DNA from: Aspidiotus rigidus
Lineage: Eukaryota > Arthropoda > Insecta > Hemiptera > Diaspididae
Assembly (NCBI GenBank): GCA_035079385.1
Contig: JAVHKY010000013.1
Location: forward strand, 7,190,001-7,254,000
DNA length: 64,000 bases
Reading direction: 5' to 3'
Below, one piece after another: positions 1 through 11,954 of this stretch (within the stretch, counting starts at the first letter, position 1; every line of letters begins with the position of its first letter). The notes beneath the pieces were generated by a model, which was given only the letters and a program-made list of their open reading frames with translations, did no database searches and was not told where the DNA came from. The position numbers and the translations under genes are program-made.

Positions 1-507
1 GTGAACGAAGAGGTGCGGTGCTTGCAGACGGCCATCCAGCTTCTCGTCTGTCAGTATTGAGACGTACGTGATTTTGTTGGCGACACTGTTACAAAATTTC
101 TCTGTTTAGTTTCGGTATGCAGGATACACTGATTAGAATACAGCGAATGGGCGACTGACTGACTGTTGACTGTTGACGAATCTCAAAAATATTGTATACT
201 TCTGCGTTATCTAACAGTTGTTTTTTTTTCAAAATTTTTTCGAATACCTTGCGAATGTGATGTGCTTGTGCTTTGGTGAAGCTTTCGTAATGTGTCTCAT
301 CTCGTCGACGTAATTATTGATTATCAATGTACTTCTAAAAATTACTTTCATGTCACTCGATGTGATTACAAAAATCATAATTGCCTCATTAGATTTGGCT
401 AACGTACCTACGTACTACGACTGTGTTACGTATTCTAATGCAAGTTCTTAATTTTTTCGGAGTGTTCTAAAACTGTCATCGTCGATACGTTACTGCTAAT
501 CATTCAT
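1..507 (+). other. Putative 5' noncoding exon / upstream region of the RhoGAP gene
   Basis: No open reading frame of note is present. A good splice donor (GTAAGT at 508-513) could pair with the acceptor ending at 859, which would make part of this stretch a 5' untranslated exon. This rests on splice-site appearance only. No TATA box or clear initiator was identified, so the transcription start could lie here or before the window. Confidence 0.3.
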
Positions 508-859
508 GTAAGTAATAATTCTTGCTTAATAATACAGTTCTAATCTCCATGTGTAAAATCTTCATTGTATATTGCAAAAACTATTTATGGGTAGGTAAGG
601 AAACTGGTTTCGTACGACAAAAAATGATTTCTTGTTCTCTAAAGTTGGTCATTTTGTTTAAAAAATGTGGTCAATTTTTGTAGTAGAACTCCGGAGCGTT
701 TAGGACTTTACTAAAAAATTCAATAGCACTCGGTTTGGTTGAATACTACGACTCTTACGTGGAGTATGCCCTCGACGTAATTATCTTCGCGAAATTAGCG
801 TAGGTAGAATGTTTTTTCCGAACGTCTTGACTAAACACTATTTTATTCTTGATTTTCAG
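508..859 (+). other. Putative first intron (5' UTR intron)
   Basis: The stretch runs from a GTAAGT donor at 508 to an acceptor (gattttcAG) ending at 859. It is AT-rich and stops are frequent in all frames. Only the acceptor is well supported, because a long open exon begins immediately after it. Confidence 0.35.
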
Positions 860-2398
860 GCGATCCCAATATCAGCTTTATTGTTGAAATGTTGATGATC
901 ATTCAATTTCGTGAGACCGCATTCTATCATGGATTTATCGGACATTCACGTTCGTGTGTTATTTGATTTCGACTACACGACGAAAGATGGTGTCGAAGTG
1001 AAAATTAAAGAAGGCGAGAAACTCTATTTAATCAAGAAAACCAATAAAGATTGGTGGCAGGTCATTCGTAACAGTGGTAGACCGTTTTATGTACCAGCAT
1101 CGTACATTGAAGAAATTCCGCGACAAGCTGAACTGTCGAAAGTCGGCGAATTGAGAAATGTGGCGCTCGCGGGTTACAGAATGCGTTCGTGTTCCGTCGA
1201 AAGTCAGCAAAGTCACGAAAATCATAAGATGAAACCTGCCGTGCCCAAGCGTACTGTGTTCGACACCAATGCCAAACGTGTTTCGAACTCGCGAGAGTCT
1301 CTTGCCTCATCAAAATTGTCGAAATCCTGCGACACAGATGGAAACGATGACGTCGTGTACGTGAATGTTAGCAAGCAAAATATCGAAGACAGTGGTGATC
1401 TCTTTCCGATCGATAGTACGATCGATGAGAATACATTGGAAGTTAGCAGGAACGTAGATAAACTACTCGAGAATATTAGCAATAACCTAATGTTAGTCGA
1501 TGACGGATTTTCAAACGGCTATTCGCACGTCACGGTTCGTAGTTGCAGTTTGTCTTCGCAAACAAATGACATCCAATTAAATAATCTGTCGAATTCCCTG
1601 GAAGAATTAACGCAGGAGATAGAATTGAAAACGAAAAGCATTGGCCCGAAGAAGAAAAATTTCAACTACCCTAAACGAGACGAACTAGTCAAAAGTATCA
1701 GTAAGGATTCGTGTGTACCAGCTAAGAACTTGAATCAAATATCGTTGAATTCGCCGCTCAAACAGGTGAATGAGTCTCCGAAAAAACCGGATAAGTTACA
1801 ATATTCCGGAAGTTTCAAAACAAAACACGAGTGCGAAAAGTGGGCGAAAAATTACATGCTTTTATCGTCGATGCGAGAAGAAGAATGCATGGCCGATATT
1901 GATGAAAAAATTGATAAAAGCGGCAAGAAATTCAACGACGATAACAATAACGTCAATACTAAGCAAGGGAATAGCGATAAAAATTCTTCCATCGATGTGT
2001 CGAAGAATGACAGCGCCGACAACACGAATAATAGTGATGTGAGTGTGGCGAGCGATGGGAAATCATGGAACGAAAGAGCGACTACCGATTCACGTGAATC
2101 ATGCGACGAAATTGTATGCCTGAAAAGTAATTTGAATAGCAGTATCGAAGATTTGGATACGAATTCCAGTTTTGTGAATTCGCGATTCTCCCTGTCCGAT
2201 AAAGGTTCTACAGATAGTCTTCTCGATGTCGAAAATAATCTCGGAATTCAAGAAGAATCCATCTGTACGACCGCCTCCGACTCGATTTTACAGACGAGCG
2301 ATACGAGCGAAGAATGTTTGTCGACAGTTCTCAGGGACGACGGTGGGGAAGAGAGCTTACAGCTGAAGAAGAAAGCAGCACTGAAACGGAACAGTCGT
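860..2398 (+). CDS. RhoGAP (ARHGAP12/15/27 type), first coding exon with SH3 domain
   Basis: This exon has a splice acceptor at 858-859 and a donor GTAAGT at 2399. Translation starts at the ATG at 929 (MDLSDIHVRV); the frame has a stop at 896-898 and no earlier ATG. It gives 490 codons ending in phase 0. Residues about 5-64 form an SH3 domain: the ALYDY-like start (VLFDFDY), the DWWQV motif and the PFYVPASYIEEIPR end are all visible and closely match the N-terminal SH3 of the ARHGAP12/15/27/9 family. That family turns off Rho-type GTPases (Rac/Cdc42) at membranes and cell junctions. The remaining 420 residues are Ser/Asn/Asp-rich and look disordered, with runs such as KKAALKRNSR at the end. 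The open frame continues 16 codons past the donor to a stop at 2449; that read-through is intronic. Family assignment is confident; the exact orthologue is not determined. Confidence 0.85.
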
Positions 2399-4430
2399 GT
2401 AAGTTTTCTGAATTTTATTTGCTTCGATGAAATTTTTCTGTCTGAATAGTTGTACTCAAGTCTAGTGATGTTTGCCCCGTAGGTTTAAAGGTAAAAAAGC
2501 TCACGCAGCAGCGTAAGCACCACCAACTTTTCAATAATTTGCTATAAAATAATTTACACCTGCCCCCCATATCTGAACTTCATTGTTTCTTAGTTAGGAG
2601 CTGATTGTGATGATAATAATAATGTAAGGTATTCCACTTACTCTTCTATCGTTCAATTCATTTCTAATCTTTTTAATAGGTACTTTTATAATTTTCAAAT
2701 ACAGGTATTCATGGGAAATAACTCAAAAAGGAGTCGATTGATAGCTTTCTCTCCCCATACGAAAATTAAACTCTAAATAGAAGAACGGGAACGGAACATG
2801 GCTCTATTAAAATTAAAATATAAAACTTTGGTGATTTAGAAGAATCTCAAAGTATTAACCTGACTGTACATTTCCAGAAACACTGTGAGATATATGAAGT
2901 CGATAATTCGAAAATCAAAACATAGATGAGGAAAATTGAAATGGCCAATGAAATTTCCACTTCTTTGTCTTTACCTAAACTTCATTACTCCCCAGTGTTC
3001 AGGCTATGAGCCATTGTGATAACGTAGAGAAAAAAAATTCTATGCATACCTACATAAATCAGTAATCATAAAATACACGGCTAATTATTTAATCCATCGG
3101 TTAAGCGCAACGTTTGTTTAACGTACCCAATAAACGTCGAATTTTTTCAATCATGTATGACGGGTAATGAGAAGTTTTTACAGCCAATAGGTGTACGATG
3201 CATCAGGTACCATCGGGCGAAAGGACTCAAATAAAATAAACAAGCGAGATTCAGCTCTTACGGCTAGACGTGAACTACTTATATTTTGAGTTTTACTCAA
3301 GAACCACTTGTTCAATCTATACAAAAATTACAGAGCAATAAAATTGAATCCACTATGACGTAACGCAATGATATGAAGATAATAAGATTGATATTCTTTG
3401 AGAAACAACACTAAGAAATTCTAGGAAAATTGAGGATTACTCAACTACTCATCCAATCTCAGAAAAAAATGCACATGCCCGACTTCAGATAATCCACTAC
3501 AACTTGACCAAACTTTACGAGAATATAGCCGGTAGTTTTTGAGGAGTTGCGTGGACAAAAAAAACCTTATAAATATATAAGCATACCTGAAATTTTTTTA
3601 TTAGTCTCAGGCTGATCTAGGACCTCTAAAACGTCGAGAAAATTCTTTCCCGGGCTTCACCGTCACAATTGTGTCGGAAGTAATACCTGACTGGTAAAAC
3701 GTCTTCCCATCGATTTTTAAAACCAATAGAAAAATATTTAATTGAACCATCCTCGAAATTTATAGGGGAGAAGGTATTGTTGCTTGTAGCAGTACGACAT
3801 TTTGAAAAATCTCAGCTGGAGCATCTATGGGGAAGTGTTTACTGTGATGATAAAACATGTGGCGACGAAGTCAATCGACTCAAGCATGTTATATCACGGT
3901 GTCCCGACGCAAATCATATTCTCAGTTATGAAATAAATCGAAACTCGAAGTAGAAACATTATGTTTATACATTTGCATTTTTCGTCTCTTCATCAGTCAA
4001 TTCTAAATGTCGATGGAGGAAGCAAAATGAATATGAAAACATATCTCTTTTCGAATTTCCTATGATGAATAGATGTGATGTTTCTGTAAATCATCTTAAT
4101 CTGTTTTTACAATCCGAAACTTTTTACTCGACTCTATTAATTATGAGTGGTTTCTCGATTAAAGTCTCTCTTGCGCATACATGCTATAGAACGATGAATT
4201 TCACAACTCTTATGAAGAACTGAATTACTTTTTCGTAATCCGCTGAATGTATTGAAATGAATTGAGAGGAGGCCCCTGCATCTGTTTTAACCTGTACGAA
4301 AGGAAGATACTTATTCTTGGTTACTAAAAATATAGATTATTTTCCAAAATTAGCCTAGAGTAATAACGTTCTGCTTCGGTCAAATGAAGACGTGTGTAAA
4401 CCATGAACGAAGACACTTTTTTGGTCTTAT
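2399..4430. other. Intron sequence with no recognised feature
   Basis: This is the start of the 42-kb intron between the SH3 and WW1 exons. It is AT-rich with stops in all frames. I see no repeat with recognisable ends here. Confidence 0.5.
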
Positions 4431-4960
4431 AAAAACCCAGTGTCAGGGATTTAGCTATTGAGAAGAAGATCCACAGGAACGCGGTGCTTAGGTGTCTAAG
4501 AATCTACCCTCATTAATAGAATTTCCTTCGTCCTTCGATTGAAAATCGCAGATTTTCGTTCTTTGTGGACTAGGGGATTTCCAGAGTCGCGAAGCATTGT
4601 TGGTGAGCTCCTAGTGGGTTCCCAGTGGTGACTGATATCTCTGGTGGAGGAGTTGATACGTGTGCGTCCATGGTACAGGACTACTCGAATTCCAGGTTGA
4701 GTGTTGAGCGCTCCCTCGGTCATTAGGGTAGACCCCTGTATATTGGCCTCATTGACAGACATTGCAGAGCGCGCGGAGCCCAAGGAGAAATGGAGCCAGG
4801 CCACTCTCAATTCGAGCCCCCTGGACTACCGACGCAATGCCCTGAAGGGAGGATACCGGTGCCGATGGTGCGCTTTTTATCTGCGGCTTTTGCAGCATTC
4901 CTTCAGTTTACTCTTTGAGTGCTGTGAAGTGTTTTTCCATTATGTCTGGCCTTAACTAAG
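4430..4960 (-). repeat. Unclassified interspersed fragment, possibly a decayed Penelope-like 3' end
   Basis: The block is GC-richer than its flanks. Near 4440-4500 it carries 'gtgtcagggat' followed by purine-rich sequence resembling the 3' end of the Penelope-like copy at 12178-12240 on the same strand. An open frame on the minus strand (4496-4810) has no domain I recognise, and no GIY-YIG or RT motif is visible. The call rests on a short nucleotide resemblance only. Confidence 0.2.
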
Positions 4961-5463
4961 TGGACCGAATCGATTCCTTTTTTTCGATTTTTCCCTCTGA
5001 TCTTTATAACACCATCACCCATGAGTGGTAAATTTACTAATCAGCAGACATTATTAAATTTGGCTTACATTTTGCTCTTGATAAGGAACAGGGAAGGAAT
5101 TTGAAGGAATATCAACCTTCTGACTCCTATAGAGAACAGGAGATCTAGCTTTGACATCTGTTGAAGAAAAGACACCATTGGTGTCCGGATCGCCAGGTTA
5201 TCGGTGGTCTGTATTTCTTCATTCAACTTCTTTGCGCGGGACAGGGGAAGATCTGAAAAATTTCGAACCCTAGCTTGTATTTGAGGGGCAGACCTGCTCA
5301 CAGCCTTATCAGTCTACGTCGAATCTTGACGTCATCACAAGATTTGAAACTTACTTGTTTTTTGGGAGGTGCTCTCGGAAGACTGTCGTTCCGGGAGAGA
5401 AAGGAGAGCTCGGACCTTTGGGGACCGGAGGGACCAGGAAAAAATGCGATTATTCATCAATAT

Positions 5464-5676
5464 ATAGGGCTCTTCCTTCATATCATATTGCATACTTGTT
5501 TGCCTAATTCTTATCGTAGTGGTACTTTGTTTACATTGCATTGGTCTTATGGCAGGGGAATGGATATGCTATTATTGAATGTTCAATTCTCCTGCCATAA
5601 GACCAATGTAAAGCAAGTACCATTAAGATAAGAATCAGGCAAACGAGTATGCAATATGATACAAATAAGAGCCCTA
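5464..5676. mobile_element. Fold-back element (about 95-bp inverted arms)
   Basis: The left arm (5464-5561, beginning atagggctctt) is the reverse complement of the right arm (5585-5676, ending aagagccctat), with a loop of about 23 nt. Arms match over most of their length, including 'cattggtcttatggcagg' against its complement. A related half-copy lies near 34845-34945 (agggctcttcatacttgttt ... cataagaccaatgtag), which shows the family is dispersed. It has no coding capacity, as expected of a MITE or fold-back unit. Confidence 0.75.
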
Positions 5677-6635
5677 TCTAATATATAAAGCAGAAAGTTT
5701 GTCCGTCCTCCTGTCCGTTTATAACTCGAGAACTACTGGGCCGATCGCTTTCAAACTTTCAGGATATATTGTCCTCATCCCAGAGCAGCACATAGACTCA
5801 TAAAAATAAAAATTTGACGGGGAGGTGCTGAGTAATTTCAAAAAAGGGCGAAAACAATGACTTTTTTCAATATAAAAAAACGTGGTGGTGTAGCTTGCCA
5901 TCGAACGCGTTGTTCCAACGTTACCGTTCAGTTACCGTTCAAACGCTGCAGTTATAAAAATTAAGTTATGGTGATAACTCGAGTTTTACTCATTTTTATG
6001 AAAAATTGAAGAGAACAAAAATTGTTGCCCCTTTAATTTCCTTTCGAATGAGCCCAATTCCAGATTTTTAGGAGGAAATTTTGGAACTATTGGTATTTTG
6101 ACTGATGCGTATTTAAGATCATTGTGTTTACAGAGAGAGAGAGAGCATTTAAACCGGTTGCTCTGGATGAATCTACAGAGACTATTCGAGTTTTACGTAT
6201 CCAATTTTCGATTTTGAAAGGAGACGTTTATGTAAAATAATTTCTTGAAAATTTGCTCTTCTTTTGTGACGAGTAACTATACATTAGGTAAATATCGTCG
6301 TCAGAGTTTGAAACTACCTAAGAAAAGGTACTGGGTTCGAGAAAGAATTAAGAAAATTACATCCGGTTTCTCATATAGGAAACGACTGAGTTCGTCTCAT
6401 GCCTCTACACAGACTGATGTAATGCTTCGGGGATATGGCAGGCTTTTTACCTACTGTCCATCTATTTCCTTAATCATTGCGACGGTTCATGAATTAGTCC
6501 GTTTTTTGCTGCAATACAGCCCTTACCTGTCAACTCAGCTCTTACCGTTAAAATCGAAATATTTACAAAACACTGATATCTACTCAACACACAGCTGGCG
6601 GTCAGGCGCGCCGGAGGCGCGCTGCCAACCGCTAG
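5677..6635 (+). mobile_element. Non-autonomous Helitron
   Basis: The 5' end starts TCTAATATATAAAGC, a typical arthropod Helitron start, and is followed by the common 'gtttgtccgtcc ... aactactgggccgatcg' sequence. The 3' end has a GC-rich hairpin (GCGCGCC-gga-GGCGCGC, 6606-6622), then 10 nt later CTAG (6632-6635). The host bases are A before (5676) and T after (6636), matching insertion between A and T without target duplication. The element is 959 bp with no Rep/helicase frame, so it would depend on an autonomous partner. Confidence 0.75.
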
Positions 6636-6639
6636 TACT

Positions 6640-6790
6640 GTATATGAGGGTAGGAGAATTAGGAGAAATTTCTACTTTTGAATTATACGTGTTTAAAGAA
6701 TTTTCAAAAGTATATATCCCGGAGGTCGAGATTTTTCCAAGTCCTACTCCTATCCTACATAGCTCGAAAGTCAAAATTTTTCAATATTAT
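6640..6790. repeat. 'gagctatatatgatagga' repeat block (degenerate)
   Basis: Contains 'gtatatgagggtaggag ... ggaggtcgagatttttccaagtcctactcctatcctacatagctcg' in pieces, in both orientations. This matches the dispersed block seen at 9405-9535, 20715-20860 and elsewhere. Confidence 0.5.
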
Positions 6791-6984
6791 TAACAAATAT
6801 TATTTACGAATGCCCCGCGCAGTGACTCTTGGAAAAATTTATTGCAGTGCAAACATAGAAAATCCTGTTTCATGTCTGTCTCACCTCTCTAAGCTTATAG
6901 GGATGAACATAAGGAGTAGTGAGGAGGGGAGAGCAGAGATACGGAGCTCATGTATTACGGGAAGTAACGGTTATTATTGATAAA

Positions 6985-7440
6985 GGAGCTTAGTATGAGT
7001 CTAGTATACTGTAGATTTGACTGAAGTATTAGTTTGTTAAGCTGAATAGCTCCCGGGGGTCACTCGCTCCCATTCCTAGCCCAGTTCAAGGCTAGTAGAA
7101 GCCTGAAGTATGAAGCTAATATACAAAAAGAAGTAATGTCAGGGACCTTAGCTTAGTTTAAGCCTAGTATACTCCATTTATATACGTAAATCTAGTAGAA
7201 ACGTAGTAAAAACCTGCTTTAAACCTAGAACGAGAAGTCAGAGCCGTACATTTGGCCTATCATACTTGCGGAGGCCTAGTATACTTTATATTGCACAGAC
7301 TAGCTCAAGCTTACTAGCAGCCTAGTTCAAAGTTAGTCTCGGCTACCACTGTCTAGCTGTTCCTTCCTAGTTGTGTACTAGCTGCAGTATAAGTCTAATA
7401 TACTATATGTTGGGCTCACTAGTTCGCCTCCAGGAGATTA
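6985..7440. repeat. CTAGTATA-word array
   Basis: Short words such as 'ctagtatact', 'cctagtatac' and 'ctaatatact' recur every 20-60 bp, separated by 'agcct' and 'aagcct' spacers. The same vocabulary fills 40535-40960 and 60925-61400. No coding sequence is evident. Confidence 0.55.
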
Positions 7441-7868
7441 TGGTTGTACGTACGTCTGGACGCCCGGATGCGAATTTCAAAATGGGGGTAGGGCTCAGAG
7501 AAGACATGAAACATGTCGATATTGAATTCTAACTGCTCCTGGAGGAAAAGGACTCAACTTTAGGCTTTATGGAGGAAGAGAGGTCGCTGGTACTTTAGTT
7601 AGAATTACAGGAGGCACATCTTGAAAATATTAGAGAAAGTTTGAGTTTTGAATCCGATTGTGGGAGGACACTTGAACGGGTTGCTGAGTTGACAGCAGGT
7701 TGACTTCTAAAAGTGGGGCAGAAGCTCGTAATATTTTGACGGCCACAGTAGATGATGATAACTGATTATGAAACTGATGCGCTGCTGTTGCACGAACACT
7801 TGTGTTTTGTGTTTGCATCAAATGGTTGTTGCGTGCCTGGTAGTGTAGGCAAATTAGAGCCATATTGG

Positions 7869-9295
7869 AAAAAAAAACATTTTGCTGGAGCAAACGTTTC
7901 TTTGCTGAAAATGGTTCAGGATGTGGTCCTGAACAACATACTAAAAATCCCGCGTTTTCCCTCTGGAGCTTCTTTTTTTATGGGGGTTCGAACCCCCCAA
8001 AAATTAGTTTTTCGCCTGTATCGCGTGAAATTGAAATTTTATTAAAAAATGTTTCGAACAAAAGTTGTTCCTCGTTAAATTTCCTACCAAATAACGTATT
8101 CAACTTTCAGCCTATGTTAATTACTACCTTTGCAAAGGACATTCAAAAGAGTCCCAAAATCAGTTTATCCATGTATGTCATAAAATTGGAAAATGTTTCG
8201 AACAAAGGTTGTTCCTCGTTAAATTTCCTATAAAATGAGCTATTCTGCTTTCAGGACAGAGCAACTAGTCTGTAAAAAAGGGTTTTCGATATTAAAGATA
8301 GAAGGATATGCTATATTTTTTTTTTATATTCAGGTAGTTTTGGTGCTGATTTATGGAAATTTTGCATCATTACAGATTGTTAAGGCTATTTTTTTTACCA
8401 GTTATAGAAATATTGAAAAGATAGGAATTGAATAAATATTTTTCTCGTATTCATGACTCACGTGGTACTTAGGTATTGAAATAAGACTCTAAGGCAGCTG
8501 CAATACTCTCTGATCTACGGTAGTACTAGAGACAAGCCATTGAACAAATGTCGGTTTCAAGCTTTCGCGAAAAAAGTTCGTCCGAAAGTACTTGACCTCT
8601 CTACCTCCCACTGAAGACGCTTCACAGCTTCATTTACAACTTTTATTGAAACATATTTTCATAAAATTTCAATTTTGGGAGATATATGGAAAACTGATTT
8701 CGGTCCTCTTTTGAACGGCCTAAAAGGCTCTGACGGGGCGCTAATTGACCTAGTCTGAACCTTGAATGCGTTATTTGCTAGGAAATCTAACGAGAAACAA
8801 CTTTTGTTCGAAACATCTTCTAATAAAATTTTTATTAGACAAGATATAAGCAAAAGACAACCTAAATCTTGGGGGGTCTGAACCCCTATTAAAACAGAAC
8901 GTCCTGAAGGATGAGTAGCTTATTTTATAGCAAATTTAACGAGGATAAAATTTTGTTTGAAACATTTTCTAATGAAATTTCAATTTTGGGAGATATATGG
9001 AAAAACTGATTTTGGGACTCTTTTGAACGCCCTTTGCAAAGACACTAATTGACATGGGCTGAAAGTTAAATACGTTATTTGGTAGGAAATTTAACGAGGA
9101 ACAACTTTTGTTCGAAACACTTTTTAATAAAATTTCAATTTCACGCGAAATAGGCGAAAAACTAATTTTTGGGGGTTCGACCCCCATAAAAAAAGCTCTA
9201 GTGGGAAAACGTGGGATTTTTAGTATGTTGTTCAGGACCACATCCTGAACCATTTTCAGCAAAGAAACGTTGGCTCCAACGAAATGTTTTTTTTT
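7869..9295. mobile_element. 1.43-kb terminal-inverted-repeat element, copy 1
   Basis: The ends are long inverted repeats: the left starts 'aacattttgctggagc' and the right end carries its complement 'gctccaacgaaatgtt'; similarity continues inward for about 280 bp. Inside, units of roughly 165 bp recur ('aaatgtttcgaacaaaagttg ... cctttgcaaagg ... cccaaaatcagtttttcc') in opposite orientations around a unique core (about 8440-8640). No transposase is visible. A second, closely similar copy lies at 20967-22434 and a partial copy at 19835-20021. Confidence 0.75.
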
Positions 9296-9310
9296 AGCGG
9301 GAAACCCGCT
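9296..9310 (+). repeat. 15-bp hairpin, GC-rich variant (AGCGGGAAACCCGCT)
   Basis: Arms AGCGGG/CCCGCT pair perfectly around an AAA loop. It directly abuts the end of the 7869-9295 element and has the same architecture as the AACAGGGAACCTGTT hairpins elsewhere. Confidence 0.6.
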
Positions 9311-9404
9311 GCGCTGTCCCTTTTGTTGGGGGTACTTCCAGGAAATTTTCGTCCGCGGGCGCGAGCGAGGTTGATGACGTCACGGAGAGGGGAGGGGGAC
9401 TCCT

Positions 9405-9535
9405 ACCTCCGAGCTATATATAGTAGGAGATGGACTCAGAAACATTTCGACCCTCTAGCTATATATGATAGGAAGGGGACATACAAAAATTCTTACCTCC
9501 GAGCTATAATTATAGGATAGGAGCGGGACTTGGAA
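9405..9535 (+). repeat. Three tandem 'gagctatatatgatagga' units
   Basis: Three units of about 45 bp: 'ccgagctatatatagtagga', 'tctagctatatatgatagga' and 'ccgagctataattatagga', each followed by a 'ggactt/ggacat' and a 'tttcgacc/ttcttacc' segment. Confidence 0.65.
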
Positions 9536-10233
9536 AGACGACGGCTTCCTTGAAATTGCAGCGCGTTCAATTTGTCACGTCATGATTTTCAGGACTTGGA
9601 AAAACTTCAAGCTTTAGGGGACTCGGGACAGGGGTTTCCCCCTTGTCATTGCAGTCATGCAGTGGCATCTAATTATTTTCTTATTCGCCTACACTATGGT
9701 GATCCTTGCCGCATGCACAAACACAGCTTATGTATTCCAACTCCATGTTCTGTCAAGTCCCTCGAAAGTTTGGCGAGAAAGTTCTCTATAAAAATTTAGT
9801 TGCAACAAATTTTGGTCTCTTGTTTTTTCTCTTGGATCAGCCCACTCAAGAAATAGCGAGATACGGAACTTAGCGGGAGAAGTGTCGTCGTCCTCCGTTA
9901 CGACTCGTGAAGAATGAACGTGGACACAAACGACGTCGTGTTATTAATTATTATAGAGTAGACACGAGTGTTTTCGAAACAATATCATTCTTAGTTGATG
10001 GACAATATTATTAATTTTCTTCCTCTTCTCGTACATTATAGGTTTTTTTTTTCATTAGAGTTACCCCAACCATGTCACTGGAAAACGTCATCGCAGGACG
10101 TAAAGTAATTTTTCTTGCTGGCTTATATGCGAAAACTACTCAATGAAAATGGTACCCAACTTATCAATTTAAAATCAAAATTATTAGAAAAAAAGGAGGA
10201 ATTCTGGGGGTGTACACCGCGGATGATAAAATG

Positions 10234-11954
10234 TTTTTTTTTCTCTTTTTTCGTTAGACTTACGATAAATTAGTCGGTCATTATATCGTAGCACAGAAGC
10301 GTCCGGGGAACACCCACACACTAATACGAAGTATGTCGTTGCTTTATTAATTGGATAATTTATTATTTCCGAGAAAATTCTCGCATTTCTTTCCGTATTG
10401 TGGCGGCCCAAGTGGTAGTATATAAAATCGAAGGTGTCGACGAGAAAGTCGTGCGTATAGTAAAGTACAGCAGTAGGTTACAAATTATCATCGGTGGTGC
10501 TTCACGCCTGCTAAGAATCCAGTATTGTAATGTTCGGAGGTATCGCTAGAGAAATAACAAAACCATAGGTCGCATATCATCGGATATCGATCCCACTTAT
10601 TTTCTCCTGCTAGTAAATTAGTCAAAACCGGTCACAAATCGAATCGTAATTAATATTCCAGCCATTACAAGATAATGAGAACGAAAAGAGTGAACTTGAT
10701 GGGTTACTCGGCGGGTATCAGAAGACATTCTTGAATCTTCACGGTTAGTGTGTTGTATCGAAGTACACACATCGTATTTTTATACTTTCCTAATGTATTG
10801 TTATAATACAACATTTATATACAACGATGACACGAAGTATCGTGCCGCCGCCGTCTTTATTATTATCAACTGCGTGCGCGTGTAATATTAAAAATAAAAA
10901 TACTCACGGAGACGGTGGCATTTCTTCGATCTGGACAAGTTTCCTTTTCCGTTTCGTTTTAACGTGCCCCGTATGTTGATAATGATGAGTCAAGTGACTG
11001 TCGTCTATACAACTCGAGTTAACGCAGAAGATGCTGGCTGCTGGCATCATTGGGAGCTATAGTTAAAAACTTCCTCGTTTGTATCATTCTGTGACTCCTC
11101 CGTTGTGCCGAGGATGATATTGTGGGTTTTCGTGTCGTCGTTCAAACAATTTTATAGGCGATGTAAATAAGTCGATAAATTTACGATTGTATTTAAGTTA
11201 TACCGATGTTAAATGCAGTCAAGGTTCGTCATTTTGGTGCGAATTGTTCGGGTCATAAGTTTGTAAAACACGAAGCCCCTCTTAAGCTGACTTTTATGGC
11301 TAACAATTACCGAATCGAAGAAATTGGCTCACGACCCGTGTCCACTTCTTTATTTTGCTGTTATTATATTATGTAGTTTCGGATTTGTAGAGGTGATTTT
11401 TCCAATGTGAGCCGCTAGTAAAATGAAGACAGAAATATGGCTCGTACCATCGAGTGTTTGAAAAACCGCGATGCTTTGACCTATCTATCAATATTATGGA
11501 CTACAATTTTAAATGACGTTTGTTTTTGGACATGAATTAGTCGATTGAAGGGGGTTGTTCCAATTTTTCCTCTGTTACTTGGCTAATGTTTCATGTCAAG
11601 AACTCATTAGATTCTGAAATTTTAGCGATGTCCATAACCATAAAGATAACAGAATATTGACCTTACATACTTTCTGTTCTGTGGATTAGTATCTTACAAT
11701 GTGGTGAGCTTCTCCCCTATAGTACGCATAAATTCACTTATCCTCAAATATGAGAACGCGGGCATTCGCAGTTTAAACTTTTGAAAAATCATTCATCTTT
11801 GAAATTCAGTGATATGTTTCTGTCTTTCTCAGGGCTATTAGTATCCCGATAGGCTCTTTAAGATCTTCGATATTTAAAAGTTATCTTGCTCCTTGGAGAC
11901 TTCCCTATGTTAGGTACTAGAAAAAATGCCGAGAAAAATTCACATAAATTTATT
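10234..11954. other. CpG-rich intronic region without a recognised gene
   Basis: Parts of this stretch (about 10380-11200) are richer in CG dinucleotides than the flanking repeats and resemble the base style of the RhoGAP exons, but every frame is broken. It could hold regulatory sequence or an alternative noncoding first exon; there is no direct evidence. Confidence 0.3.
10419..10428 (+). promoter_or_regulatory. Candidate TATA box (TATATAAAAT)
   Basis: A clean TATA-like string sits in CpG-rich sequence on the strand of the RhoGAP gene. Position-based expectation would place a start near 10450. There is no strong initiator and no downstream exon with a start codon, so this is speculative. 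Confidence 0.15.

Larger units (their letters stand above)
9296..10233. repeat. Segment repeated in inverted orientation at 20022-20966
   Basis: This segment includes the hairpin, the tandem block and a conserved frame (9572-9799 on +, and 20397-20681 on - in the other copy) starting MSRHDFQDLEKLQALGDSG. The frame has no recognised domain; its conservation between copies may only reflect a recent duplication. The segment ends at 'ccgcggatgataaaat', where the other copy joins a partial TIR element. Confidence 0.75.

Noticed and set aside
911..928. GTG at 911 as the start of the SH3 exon frame
   Set aside because: Nuclear genes rarely use GTG; the ATG at 929 is the first ATG after an in-frame stop at 896-898 and leaves the SH3 domain whole.
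2399..2449. Frame continuing past 2398 to a stop
   Set aside because: A strong GTAAGT donor at 2399 and an in-phase WW1 exon downstream show this is intron read-through.
4496..4810. Minus-strand 104-codon frame as a gene
   Set aside because: No domain, no splice context, and the region looks like a decayed repeat.
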